DNA of 64,000 nt, from positions 24,694-88,693 of the forward strand of contig JAJDDX010000424.1 of NCBI GenBank assembly GCA_029260055.1. The letters are read 5' to 3'. This document shows positions 1-7,947 of the stretch, in pieces. The notes under the pieces are model-generated. The model was not told where the DNA came from and ran no database searches. It was given only the letters and a program-made list of their open reading frames with translations. The translations under genes were made by a program, and so were the position numbers. Position 1 is the first letter of the stretch. Each line of letters begins with the position of its first letter. Source of the DNA: Phycisphaerae bacterium (GTDB lineage: Bacteria > Planctomycetota > Phycisphaerae > UBA1845).

Positions 1-776
1 ATCTGCTTCTTCTTGAGCTCCGCTTCCTTCTTGTTGACCTCGAGCCCCTTGGTCTTTACGTCCTCCTGGTTCTCGTAGGTCTTGTAGTGCTCGACGTCGC
101 GAACGGTGTTCTTCAGTGCCAACTCGAGGTTCTCGATCTGGCGCTGCTCACGTTCGATGAGGATATTCTCGGTGGCTGTGTGTAGCTCTCGCTCGACGTA
201 GAGCTGCTTGAGTTGTTCGAAGTCGACCTTGGCATCCGCCAGCCGGTCCTTGGCGTCCTTGATGTCCTTGGCCTGCTTGTCCTCGAGCTCGTGCTTCGCC
301 TTCTTGGCGGCTCCCTCTGCCGCGAGCTTGGCCATCTCGAGTTCGGTTTCGAGCTGGTGTAGCGTCGCTTGTTGATCGATCTGGCCCGCGTCGTGGTCCG
401 CCTGAGCCTTGTTCCGCGCGACTTCCTTGTCCGTCACTTCGTTTCTGGCGTCCTCCAGGGCCCGATCCAGGTTGTCCTGGTCGAACTCCATCAGAACGTC
501 ATCCTTCTTGACCTCGGTGCCTTCCGGGACAAGTGACGTGACGATGAGGTCGCCCTTGTATGCCTTGGGCTCGACGCGAAGCTCATCCTTGTCTTCCGCC
601 TCGAACGTGCCCGAAAGCTCGACCTCGATCGGAAGGTCCTTCTTGACGACCTCGGCCTCCAGCGTGCCGCCTTGCCCGCCCCCGGCGTAGGCCGATGCCG
701 GACCTGAGAGGAGCAGGGCGGCTGTGATGCACAGGCAGCCCCACCGACCATACGGATTACTTCTCACTCGACTCAT
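1..776 (-). CDS. HlyD-type efflux membrane-fusion protein (partial)
   Basis: The reading frame is open from an ATG at 776 to the window edge, so about 258 N-terminal residues are visible. It begins with a signal peptide ending near ASAYAGG. A beta-rich stretch follows (KDLPIEVELSGTFEAED, then LVTSLVPEGTEVKKDDVLMEF without its first residues), which is the usual start of the barrel and biotinyl-lipoyl half-motif of HlyD/RND adaptor subunits. From about residue 95 the chain is a long charged helix rich in Glu, Lys, Gln and Ala, the alpha-hairpin coiled coil of this family. Such proteins join an inner-membrane pump to the outer membrane. The pump genes would lie to the left, outside the window. 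The substrate cannot be told. The family call is likely; the exact subclass is not. Confidence 0.72.
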   Translation of the reverse strand, partial: MSRVRSNPYGRWGCLCITAALLLSGPASAYAGGGQGGTLEAEVVKKDLPIEVELSGTFEAEDKDELRVEPKAYKGDLIVTSLVPEGTEVKKDDVLMEFDQDNLDRALEDARNEVTDKEVARNKAQADHDAGQIDQQATLHQLETELEMAKLAAEGAAKKAKHELEDKQAKDIKDAKDRLADAKVDFEQLKQLYVERELHTATENILIEREQRQIENLELALKNTVRDVEHYKTYENQEDVKTKGLEVNKKEAELKKKQ

Positions 777-1179
777 AGCGTTTTCTCCCAGCCGCTTCTT
801 TATGCTGTGGATGACGACCGTCTGTATTTCGCCTTGGGAATCAGCACGGAAGGCGTTTTTCCCCGCCCGTCGCCCAGGTTCACTTTGCGGAATCTATCTA
901 GGTTGACGACCAGCGCCGGAGCCCAAGCTCCTGCTTACAAGACGAGCGTTGCGAGCGTAACCCGCCACGAAAACCGGTTTCTTTGAAGAAAAACCGGCAG
1001 TTCCCAGGTGGCGGGCACGACCCCCTCGCCCGCGCGAGGACGGCTGGTGGTGCCGGGAATCGGCCCCGGAACGGGCTCCTTCGAAGCGAGTTGGCTTCGA
1101 CTTGCGTTGGTCGTAACCTTGGCGGCGGCGTAATCCCGGGCTTCGGCTGCTGCCGCGCCCTTTCCGCACGAGGGCTGCC
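777..1179. other. Divergent intergenic region with a structured element
   Basis: This 403-base gap separates the divergent adaptor and methyltransferase genes and should hold both promoters. I see no convincing hexamer pair. Its one clear feature is the nested inverted repeat at 961-1015, listed separately. No ORF here looks like a protein. Confidence 0.5.
961..1015. repeat. Two-tier inverted repeat
   Basis: The outer arms CCCGCCAC (961-968) and GTGGCGGG (1008-1015) are perfectly complementary. Inside them, CCGGTTTCTT (974-983) pairs with AAGAAAAACCGG (986-997), with two extra A bases on the right side. The whole can fold as a stem, internal loop and apical stem. It lies 165 bp before the methyltransferase start and has no T-run, so a structured leader or a protein-binding site is as likely as a terminator. 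Confidence 0.5.
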
Positions 1180-2007
1180 GTGGCCTCTGTACACTGGATG
1201 ACCATGGTGATCGCAAACGATGACGAGAGCGCGGCCGGTGAAGGCGCGTCCATTGAGTCCGTTCCGGGGCACGTATTCCTGGCCAAGATGGGCAAGAAGC
1301 TTCTTCGCCCCGGAGGCCGTCGAGCCACGGAAGAGCTGTTCACGCTGGCCGACCTGAAGCCGGGTGAGCGAGTCTGCGAGATCGCCACGAATCGCGCGGT
1401 GACCGCCATGGAGTTGGCCGGGCGGTTCGGCGTTGAGGTGGATGGTGTCGACGCGAGTGAGGACTTCCTGTCGCTCGCTCGAAGGAACGTTGCCGCCCGC
1501 GGCTTGCAGGATCGCGTTCGGCTTCACGTGGGCAAGGGTCATGAGTTGCCGTTTGACGACGGCTCGTTCGATGTGGTGACCGCTGAGGCGGTGATCACGA
1601 TGCTCCCGCTGAAGCGGAAGGCCGAGACGGTGACGGAGGCTGCGCGGGTGCTTCGGCCAGGCGGGCGTCTGGTGATCCACGAATTGGCGTGGGCTGACGA
1701 CACGGAGACGGAGATTCAAAAGGAATTGGTCGCCGCCATTCGTCACGGTGCCAACCCGCTGACCATGGAGCAGTGGAAGGCTCTGGCCACAGAGGCGGGG
1801 CTGGGCGATGTCACCGTGCGTACGGGTATGATGTCGTTGATGTCGCCGCGCGGCCTGATTCGCGATGAAGGGATCGGCGGCGTGTGCCGGATAGGGTTCA
1901 ACGTGCTGCGCACACGCGGCGCGTTTTCCCGTTTCAAGACGATGGCGCGTTTCTTCCGGCGCCATCACCAGCGACTGCGTTACATCGTGATGTGTGCGGT
2001 GAAGTGA
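1180..2007 (+). CDS. Class I SAM-dependent methyltransferase
   Basis: This 275-residue protein has the layout of a Methyltransf_11-like fold. Motif I is VCEIATNRAVTAMELA (about 62-77), followed by the acidic strand VDGVDAS, the motif LPFDDGSFDVVTAEAVI (about 126-142) and the post-motif ARVLRPGGRLVIHEL (about 155-169). The glycine-rich motif I is replaced by an EIATN type that I recall from other bacterial methyltransferases, so activity is still plausible. The substrate is unknown. The GTG at 1180 has AGGG six bases upstream; ATGs at 1198 and 1204 are alternatives without a better ribosome site. It stands alone, divergent from the adaptor gene and convergent with the CHAT-locus genes. Confidence 0.8.
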   Translation: MASVHWMTMVIANDDESAAGEGASIESVPGHVFLAKMGKKLLRPGGRRATEELFTLADLKPGERVCEIATNRAVTAMELAGRFGVEVDGVDASEDFLSLARRNVAARGLQDRVRLHVGKGHELPFDDGSFDVVTAEAVITMLPLKRKAETVTEAARVLRPGGRLVIHELAWADDTETEIQKELVAAIRHGANPLTMEQWKALATEAGLGDVTVRTGMMSLMSPRGLIRDEGIGGVCRIGFNVLRTRGAFSRFKTMARFFRRHHQRLRYIVMCAVK

Positions 2008-2096
2008 GCCGACACGGCGGCCGCGCCCAATGACCGGCGATCGGCTCAGTCGGTGCCGCTGACATCATGGTCGCGGTTATCGTCGTGGCCCGCCGA

Positions 2097-2582
2097 TCAC
2101 GAGCCGCCGGAGATCAGGCCCACCAGCTTCTTGATTAGCGGCGTGATCATCGCGCTATCCGTGGGCTTTTTGATGAATTTGAAGGTCCAGCGGCCCTCTT
2201 TGTCGCGGGTGATCTCGATGTGGCTTTGCAGGGCGAACAGCGCCGCGCTCATGAGCACCGTGGCGCTGACGGGGTCCAGGGCGAAGGATCGCATCTGCCC
2301 GCTGGAGGCATGGTTGATGAGGCTCTCAATGGGCCCGGCGTAGCGCTCGTCGCAGGCCAGCAACGCGAGCGTCTGGCGGGCGACTTCGGCTTGCGGCGCG
2401 GCGGCGGTTGCATCCGGAACGTCGAACTCGTCGCGCAGGGCGCTGCCGAGGTCGGGCGTCCACTCGAGCGTGCATTCGCCGGCGAGCTCACGCGGCTTGA
2501 TGACCGCATCGAGTAGGCGCACGGCCGCCGCGTCGTCGAGTTCGCCGATGTTCCGCGCCAGTTCGGCGGCGTTCGTGGTCAT
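2097..2582 (-). CDS. Small companion protein of the CHAT-STAND-TPR gene
   Basis: This 161-residue protein is predicted soluble. The ATG at 2582 has AAGGA about eight bases upstream; the frame continues upstream but only through Pro/Arg-rich low-complexity sequence that overlaps the previous gene. The N-terminal part is helical and acidic (AAELARNIGELDDAAAVRLL). The C-terminal part has a strand-turn-strand element (IEITRDKEGRWTFKFIKKP, about 122-140) and an amphipathic hydrophobic helix (ITPLIKKLVGLI). It starts 43 bp after the stop of the CHAT gene on the same strand, so the two are probably co-transcribed. A short partner beside a CHAT-TPR gene resembles adaptor or effector-associated proteins of conflict systems. 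No family was recognised with certainty. Confidence 0.7.
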   Translation of the reverse strand: MTTNAAELARNIGELDDAAAVRLLDAVIKPRELAGECTLEWTPDLGSALRDEFDVPDATAAAPQAEVARQTLALLACDERYAGPIESLINHASSGQMRSFALDPVSATVLMSAALFALQSHIEITRDKEGRWTFKFIKKPTDSAMITPLIKKLVGLISGGS

Positions 2583-2625
2583 GTTCGGGTTCCTTCTCGG
2601 TTGCGGTTTTGGTGCTCTTGCGCGC

Positions 2626-5600
2626 TCACTCGTTCGTGGTTGGCGCGGGCGCGCCGTCACCCGCGCTGGCATCGGCGTTTGGACCGGCGGCGTCACTCGG
2701 ACTGGCGTCGTCTACATCCGGTATCTCCGGCCACGCGCCGAGCCCCGCTTCGTCCCACATCGCCCGGAGTTTCGCCTGCACGTCGGGCGGCGCGTGCTTC
2801 CAAGTCACGAGATAATTGCGGGCGGTGCGTTCGACTTCGTGCGGAGCGTTGCATCGCATGAATGTCTGGCTGGACTTGATGAGCCACTTCGCCGCCTCCT
2901 CGTCCCGCCCTTGGCGTCCCGCAATGATTCCGAAGTGTTCGTACGTACCGGCTGCGGCATATTCGTCGCCCAGCTTATCGAAGATCGCAAGAGCCTTGCC
3001 ATACCACTGTCCGGCTTTCGCAAAGTCATGCCGCTCTTGTGCGAGGTTCCCCAGTTGGCCGTACGTCATGGCCGCATGTTGATCGCTTCGCAGTTTCTCG
3101 AAGCTTGCAACGGCTTTGAGGTACCACTGCTGTGCGGCGACATGCTCCTGCTGTTTCTGGGCGACGATTCCCAGATGGTGGTAGGTCATCGCGGCGGCGT
3201 GTTCATCGTCCTGGTTCTTGTTGATCGCCAGCGACTTGAGACACCACCGTTTTGCGGCGGCGAAGTCGCTCTGCTGTTGCGCTACTATCCCCAATGCGAG
3301 GTAGACCTTAGCGGTGCCGGCATCATCCGGCTGCGCCTCCATTATCGCCAGCGATTTGAGGTACCATCTCTCGGCGGCGGCGGGGTCGTGCTGCTTGGCC
3401 GCGATATTCCCCAGTTGGGCGTACGTGGTGGCGGCGCCAGATTCGTTCCCCGTTTTCTGCTCGATCGCAAGCGACTTGAGATACCACTCCTCGGCGGCGG
3501 CGAAGTCGCGCCGTGCCTCGGCGATCATCCCCAGTTGGTGATAGGCGGCCGACTCTCCCTGGCGGTCTGCTCGCGTCTTCTGCGCGTTCGCTAGACGCGT
3601 GAACAAGTGGGCGGCGCCGGCGAAATCGCGCGCGTTCAGGGCAAACGAACCCATGGACTGCGTTAGGGCGCAGACGCCAATGTCGATGCCAAGCCGCTCG
3701 GCCTCGGTGAGGGCGTGGTGGAAGTTGGCGCTGTGTGCAGCGAAGAATCCTCGCTGTTCGTGGAGTTCTCGCGGGGCAAGTTGGTCGGCTACTTGCGCCA
3801 TCACATCCACAAACGCTCTGGTCCAGATGCCGCGGGCATCGGCGTCCGCTGCTGACAGCGCCGTGGCACTAAGGTAGCCGGTCAGTGCGGGGTGCATCTC
3901 GAAAACCGATGCAACCCGATGGCGAAGCAGGCCCGCTCCGCAGAGCGCCTCTGCGAAGCGATCGATGACCGCGCGTGACGGGCCTTCATCGACCTGTTTG
4001 GCCATGTGTTCCAGGTAGTTCGCGTCCACGAAGCCCTCGTGCAGGGCAAGCGGAATCAGGAGCGGACGCTGTTCCTCCGGCAGCGAGTCCTCCACGAACC
4101 GCAGCGTGGCGGCCAGTTTGGCGCTGACCTCGTCCTCGTCGAGGCTCAGGTCCGCCAGGTTGCTGCGCAGGGCGGCTGCGAGTTGCCCGGCGCTGCGCTC
4201 GGCGAGCTTGGGGATGATGGCCCGCATCGCCAGCGTGTGGCCACCGAGCAGGTCCATCAGCTCGATCATGTCGCTGTCGGTGCGGTCGACCTTTAGCCCC
4301 TGGTCGCGCAGGACGACCTCGCAGTAGTCCCATCGCTCGTCGCCCTCCAGTCCGCCGATGGTGAGCAGGAATCGGTTTTCGTTTCCCAGCCACTCCTCCG
4401 TCGAGCGGCTGGTGATGATCACCTTGGTCTTGCCGCCGCGAAGCTTCTTGAGGAAGGTGAGGAGGAGTTCGCGATCCTCGTCGGTCAGGTTTGCGGTGAC
4501 CGATGTGCCGGCGATCCCCTTGGCGACCTCGAAGTTGTCCCAGACGATGACGAAGCGGTTTTCCTTGAAGGCGGCTGACAGGGCGTCGAGCTTTTGCTCC
4601 ATCGGTGCCTTGATGAAGTCGGGTCCGTAGATCGCCGTGCCCATGCCGTGGATGACGAACTCGGCGTTGCGGATGTCGTTGAACGTGAACCAGAGGCATC
4701 CGTTGCCGAGCCCCTCCGTGGCCTCGAGCCATTGCGCGAAGCCGCGGGCCAGCGTGGTCTTACCAACGCCGCCGAGCCCGTGAATCAGTATCCCCGCGGG
4801 CGGGCGAAGCATTGCCCGTTCCAGGGCGAGCAGCGGGCCGTCGCGGCCGATGAAGCCGTAGGGGTTGTCCTCGTCGCGGGCGCCCTCCGGGAGTTGCGAT
4901 TCACCGCGCTGAGCCGTTTTCTTCGCTTCCGTCGCGAAGGAGAAATCCAGGGGCTTCTGCTGGTAGACGACGGGCACGAGCCAATCCTTGAGCGGGAAGT
5001 CGCCTCGCGCGCAGATGCGGCCCGGATGGGCGAGCATTTGCTGCCGCCCCGCGCGCACGCCCTGGGCGACGTTGCCGGCCTCAAAGAGCCGCTCGTAAAA
5101 CGCCGGCACGAAGTGTCTTGCGCCGCTGACGTAGAGCGAGTAGGCCATCGCCACCACGCTGCGCATGCCGGACTTCAGCAGCGACGCGGCCACCGACGCG
5201 AAGGCGTCCTCCGCGTGGGAGTCGATCATCGCGGACTGACAGGCGTTGAGCACGACGGCGGGGACGGCGGATTCTTTCAGCAGGTTGCTGAGCTGCTCGG
5301 TGTCGACCTGGTCGGGCTCGCCCTTCTCGTCTTCAAAGACGAGCACGCCGCGTGAACCTTGCAGGCTGTGTCTCTGGTCGGCCGTCGCGCCGTCTGGTGA
5401 GGTCGTGCCGTAGCCGCCGTGTCCGTCGAAGTGCAGGATGTGGTAATGGTGCGGGTGTTCGCGCAGATGGCGGCGCAGTTGGTCGAAGGTCGGCGGCCGC
5501 AGAACCGTGACGTGGGCGGGGAGGTGATGTTCGTCGATCAACTCCACCAGCGGCCGCGAGATGGAGCGGTATCGCACGTCCTCCTTGTACGGCCGAGCTG

Positions 5601-6120
5601 TGACCAGCAGGATGTTCACGCGATCCTTCGGCAAGCGTTCATCGAGTGGTGGCGGATCGACGATCTCGTTGATGCGGCGTTCGATCTGACAGGTTTGCGC
5701 GAGCAGGCCGGCCGAGGAATCCTCCAGCGCCTCCCACGGCCACGCGAGGATGCGCGGATCGTCACTGGATACCTGCAAGTGCAGGCGATCGTAGTGTCCG
5801 TCGTTCGTGGCTTGTGCAAGGAACGCGCCGCCCTGTTTCGTGTCGAACAGGGTGTCGAACGCTTGTCGCCCCCATGTGCGGAGGGCGTCGAGCACGCGGT
5901 CGGCGTGGTCGGTCTCCGGCGCAAAGGGGTAGGCAAGGAACTGTTCGAGGTACCAGCGGAGTTCCCGCACGAGGCCGCTGTCGGGCCTGCCGTCGACGGG
6001 GAAGCCGACGGGTGGCGTGATGGCGGCCGACTTCGTGCGTTTGCCGTCTTTTAGGCGTTCGACGTGGAAGGTGGGGCTATCGTCGGGGCCACCCGTGTGT
6101 CGGATGATAAGCGTGTTCAT
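2626..6120 (-). CDS. CHAT protease - STAND NTPase - TPR protein
   Basis: This 1164-residue protein has three parts. Residues about 165-390 form a CHAT (caspase-like) domain with the His motif HILHFDGHGG (His234) and the Cys motif VVLNACQSA (Cys294). A STAND/NB-ARC-like NTPase follows, with Walker A GLGGVGKTT (448-456), Walker B FVIVWDNFE (523-531), KVIITSRS (565-572) and GGHTLAM (626-632), then a helical winged-helix-like region. From about residue 860 there are six TPR units; at the DNA level equivalent positions recur every 120 bp (GAG at 3118-3120, 3238-3240, 3358-3360, 3478-3480). No signal peptide or membrane segment is seen. Family knowledge suggests a TPR sensor that triggers NTPase assembly and CHAT proteolysis in defence or programmed death. 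The target is probably the downstream small protein or a cellular protein; that is inference. Confidence 0.88.
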   Translation of the reverse strand: MNTLIIRHTGGPDDSPTFHVERLKDGKRTKSAAITPPVGFPVDGRPDSGLVRELRWYLEQFLAYPFAPETDHADRVLDALRTWGRQAFDTLFDTKQGGAFLAQATNDGHYDRLHLQVSSDDPRILAWPWEALEDSSAGLLAQTCQIERRINEIVDPPPLDERLPKDRVNILLVTARPYKEDVRYRSISRPLVELIDEHHLPAHVTVLRPPTFDQLRRHLREHPHHYHILHFDGHGGYGTTSPDGATADQRHSLQGSRGVLVFEDEKGEPDQVDTEQLSNLLKESAVPAVVLNACQSAMIDSHAEDAFASVAASLLKSGMRSVVAMAYSLYVSGARHFVPAFYERLFEAGNVAQGVRAGRQQMLAHPGRICARGDFPLKDWLVPVVYQQKPLDFSFATEAKKTAQRGESQLPEGARDEDNPYGFIGRDGPLLALERAMLRPPAGILIHGLGGVGKTTLARGFAQWLEATEGLGNGCLWFTFNDIRNAEFVIHGMGTAIYGPDFIKAPMEQKLDALSAAFKENRFVIVWDNFEVAKGIAGTSVTANLTDEDRELLLTFLKKLRGGKTKVIITSRSTEEWLGNENRFLLTIGGLEGDERWDYCEVVLRDQGLKVDRTDSDMIELMDLLGGHTLAMRAIIPKLAERSAGQLAAALRSNLADLSLDEDEVSAKLAATLRFVEDSLPEEQRPLLIPLALHEGFVDANYLEHMAKQVDEGPSRAVIDRFAEALCGAGLLRHRVASVFEMHPALTGYLSATALSAADADARGIWTRAFVDVMAQVADQLAPRELHEQRGFFAAHSANFHHALTEAERLGIDIGVCALTQSMGSFALNARDFAGAAHLFTRLANAQKTRADRQGESAAYHQLGMIAEARRDFAAAEEWYLKSLAIEQKTGNESGAATTYAQLGNIAAKQHDPAAAERWYLKSLAIMEAQPDDAGTAKVYLALGIVAQQQSDFAAAKRWCLKSLAINKNQDDEHAAAMTYHHLGIVAQKQQEHVAAQQWYLKAVASFEKLRSDQHAAMTYGQLGNLAQERHDFAKAGQWYGKALAIFDKLGDEYAAAGTYEHFGIIAGRQGRDEEAAKWLIKSSQTFMRCNAPHEVERTARNYLVTWKHAPPDVQAKLRAMWDEAGLGAWPEIPDVDDASPSDAAGPNADASAGDGAPAPTTNE

Positions 6121-6348
6121 GTCGGTTCCTTGACGCGCTGTGTCCTTGTGCCGGTCGGTGGCGGTGCGGGATTGCGCGGGATGGGGTCGTGTCGAATCGC
6201 TCCTATGACGTGCCGCCTGTCAAGTCGCGTCGTCGGCGGAGCGGGCTTACGACTTCGGGTGACTCGCCGTAGCGACGCGACCAGTCTACAGCAACTCATT
6301 CAGGAGATGAAGAGGTTTTCTCAGTGATTCGTCGCAATGGCCGACAAC

Positions 6349-6372
6349 CGTGTAGGTGAAAACACCTACACG
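6349..6372. terminator. Perfect 10-bp inverted repeat (terminator-like hairpin)
   Basis: Arms CGTGTAGGTG and CACCTACACG are perfect complements around an AAAA loop. It sits just past the stop of the dockerin remnant and 229 bp before the CHAT start, both read on the minus strand. There is no T-run, so it may be a transcript-end hairpin or an operator for the CHAT gene. Confidence 0.55.
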
Positions 6373-6386
6373 CGATGCCCGCCGGG

Positions 6387-6515
6387 TCAGTTGGCGGCGA
6401 ACCTTGCTGAAAACTCGCCGAAGTCGTCCAGGTCGACATCGCCGTCTGTGTCGGCGTCGAAGGTTGCCAGGCAGGACTGGGCCGTCGTTGGCAGCGGCGG
6501 TCTTGCTTGGCATCG
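6387..6515 (-). pseudogene. Dockerin-like C-terminal fragment
   Basis: The frame read from about 6515 down to the TGA at 6387 gives RCQARPPLPTTAQSCLATFD followed by ADTDGDVDLDDFGEFSARF. This matches the C-terminal ends of planctomycete secreted proteins, compare AAFDFDADSDVDLADFSAF at the end of the 46611-52145 gene in this window. Nothing upstream in this frame looks coding: the upstream bases are occupied by the lipoprotein gene in another frame. I read it as the stump of a larger surface-protein gene left after a deletion. A frameshift fusing it to the lipoprotein is less likely but possible. Confidence 0.6.
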
Positions 6516-6528
6516 CCCCTGCGCGTTA

Positions 6529-7038
6529 CTAGTCTTGGAGAATGCGAACGTCCCAGCCGGTCGGCGTCCCATCAAGGGCTCGAAGGGCGACTCTGGTGTT
6601 CTTGTCCTCGACATCAACGACGTCTTGTAGCAGGAGGATGGGCTGCAGGTCGGGGTCCTTTCCTGCTTCGCCGGGCGGGACCCTATAGTGAAACACCTTG
6701 TATTGTATCTGTAGGGGGTCCGCGTCTACGAGATTCAGGCCGATGAAGACGCCGTTCGCTTTTGTCTCGTCAGTGACACCCGGTGTGTAGAAGACCGGAT
6801 TGGGCCCCGCGGAATCGATCTCGACGAACTCCCCCGACGGCAGGTTGTGGGCGGTGTCCGCCACCCGGCGCGGCGGCTCCAGGCCGAGGTTGACCGGGTA
6901 GGGCGTCAGCGTTTCAAAAGTGCGGTTATGGAACTCAATCTTCGACGTGAAATCGCACCCGGCTGATACGACGATTGCGCCGACGGCACACCAGCAGATC
7001 TCACACCACGAGACTAGTCGTCTTTTCGTTCGAGACAT
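6529..7038 (-). CDS. Predicted lipoprotein of unknown function
   Basis: This 169-residue protein starts at the ATG at 7038, which has GGAG four bases upstream and a further AGGAG. A basic N-terminus (MSRTKRRL) leads into a hydrophobic stretch and the lipobox VSAGC, so Cys28 is the probable lipidated residue. The mature part is beta-rich, with no motif I recognise. It contains YPVNLGLEPPRR, FYTPGVTDETKANG and VFHYRVPPGEAGKDPDLQPI, and ends PTGWDVRILQD. It may form one transcription unit with the dockerin remnant downstream. Confidence 0.65.
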   Translation of the reverse strand: MSRTKRRLVSWCEICWCAVGAIVVSAGCDFTSKIEFHNRTFETLTPYPVNLGLEPPRRVADTAHNLPSGEFVEIDSAGPNPVFYTPGVTDETKANGVFIGLNLVDADPLQIQYKVFHYRVPPGEAGKDPDLQPILLLQDVVDVEDKNTRVALRALDGTPTGWDVRILQD

Positions 7039-7347
7039 GATTCTCCAAGCTCCTTTGGAACTGACGTTTCCGAAATGACACGGTCCCAAGCGAAGGGGTA
7101 CGCATGGTACGAGTTCAGCCTCGTCGACTCAACAGACCGCGTGAGCGCTTTAGCTCGTCTTTCCATCGTTTCAGCATTTTGTCGTCTCGCGTCTCGGAAC
7201 CGAGAGGGCGGAATGGGCCGCAGCAATCCTTGCGCGCTGGCAAGCAGGTGGTGGGGGCGTTCTGTAAGAACATGTCTCGGGCGTGAGGGGTGCGCGGGGT
7301 CCGTGGCATACTTGTAGTGACAGGCCTGTAGATGCGGAGGCAGCGAG
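7039..7347. other. Divergent promoter region
   Basis: This 309-base gap lies between the divergent lipoprotein and sigma-factor genes. No repeat, RNA gene or strong promoter pair could be made out. Confidence 0.4.
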
Positions 7348-7947
7348 GTGGAGATCGCGGGCACAGCCAGCGAGATCGAACAGATAGTCGGCACGGTCAG
7401 CCCGTGCGGGCGTCGTGATGCGCTGCGCCAGGTGTTCCGAAGTGTCGGGGGCGGCGTCTATCGCTTCATCCTTGTTCGCGTCGGGGGCGACCGCGACGTG
7501 GCGGACGATCTGCTGCAGCAGACGTGCTACGAGGCGGCGCGGCACCGTCGCCCGCCGGCGGATGTCGACGAGTGCGAAGCGTGGCTCCGCGGCATCGCAC
7601 GGAACTTGGTCCGAAGGCACTGGCGAAGCGCGAGGCGAGATGCGGGGCGTGTGTCGATCGCCGATCCCGCGGTCGCGAATCGCCTGGCCGACGACTTGGA
7701 GACGCGTCCGCTGCCGGTGGACGCGCTGGTCAAGGAAGAGTGGACGACTCAGTTGCTGTTGGCGGTTACATCGCTGGCGGCAGCGGATCAGGAGCTGATC
7801 TTCGCGTACTACTTCGACGGCCGTCCCCAGGCTGCGATCGCTAGCGACCTGGGGGTGACGGACAAGAGCGTCGAGAATCGGCTCTATCGAGCGCGGGGTC
7901 GCCTTCGAGAGGCCCTGCGGCACATGGGAAGGTCTGGTGAGCGATGA
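7348..7947 (+). CDS. ECF-type RNA polymerase sigma factor
   Basis: This 199-residue protein has the sigma-70 region 2 signature DVADDLLQQTCYEAARH (about 49-65), with the core-binding and -10-recognition helix EAWLRGIARNLVRRHWR (about 76-92). Region 4 follows with a helix-turn-helix containing PQAAIASDLGVTDKSVENRLYRARGRLRE (about 159-187; two shorter motifs are PQAAIASDLGV and KSVENRLYRARG). The GTG start at 7348 has GGAGG seven bases upstream. It overlaps the next gene by 4 bp (ATGA), which points to translational coupling with its probable anti-sigma factor. The genes it controls are unknown. Confidence 0.92.
   Translation: MEIAGTASEIEQIVGTVSPCGRRDALRQVFRSVGGGVYRFILVRVGGDRDVADDLLQQTCYEAARHRRPPADVDECEAWLRGIARNLVRRHWRSARRDAGRVSIADPAVANRLADDLETRPLPVDALVKEEWTTQLLLAVTSLAAADQELIFAYYFDGRPQAAIASDLGVTDKSVENRLYRARGRLREALRHMGRSGER

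Noticed and set aside
898..1968. 356-residue minus-strand ORF
   Set aside because: Antisense to the methyltransferase gene; His/Arg-rich composition typical of shadow frames.
2470..3594. 374-residue plus-strand ORF with repeated segments
   Set aside because: The repeats mirror the TPR-coding repeats of the CHAT gene on the opposite strand.
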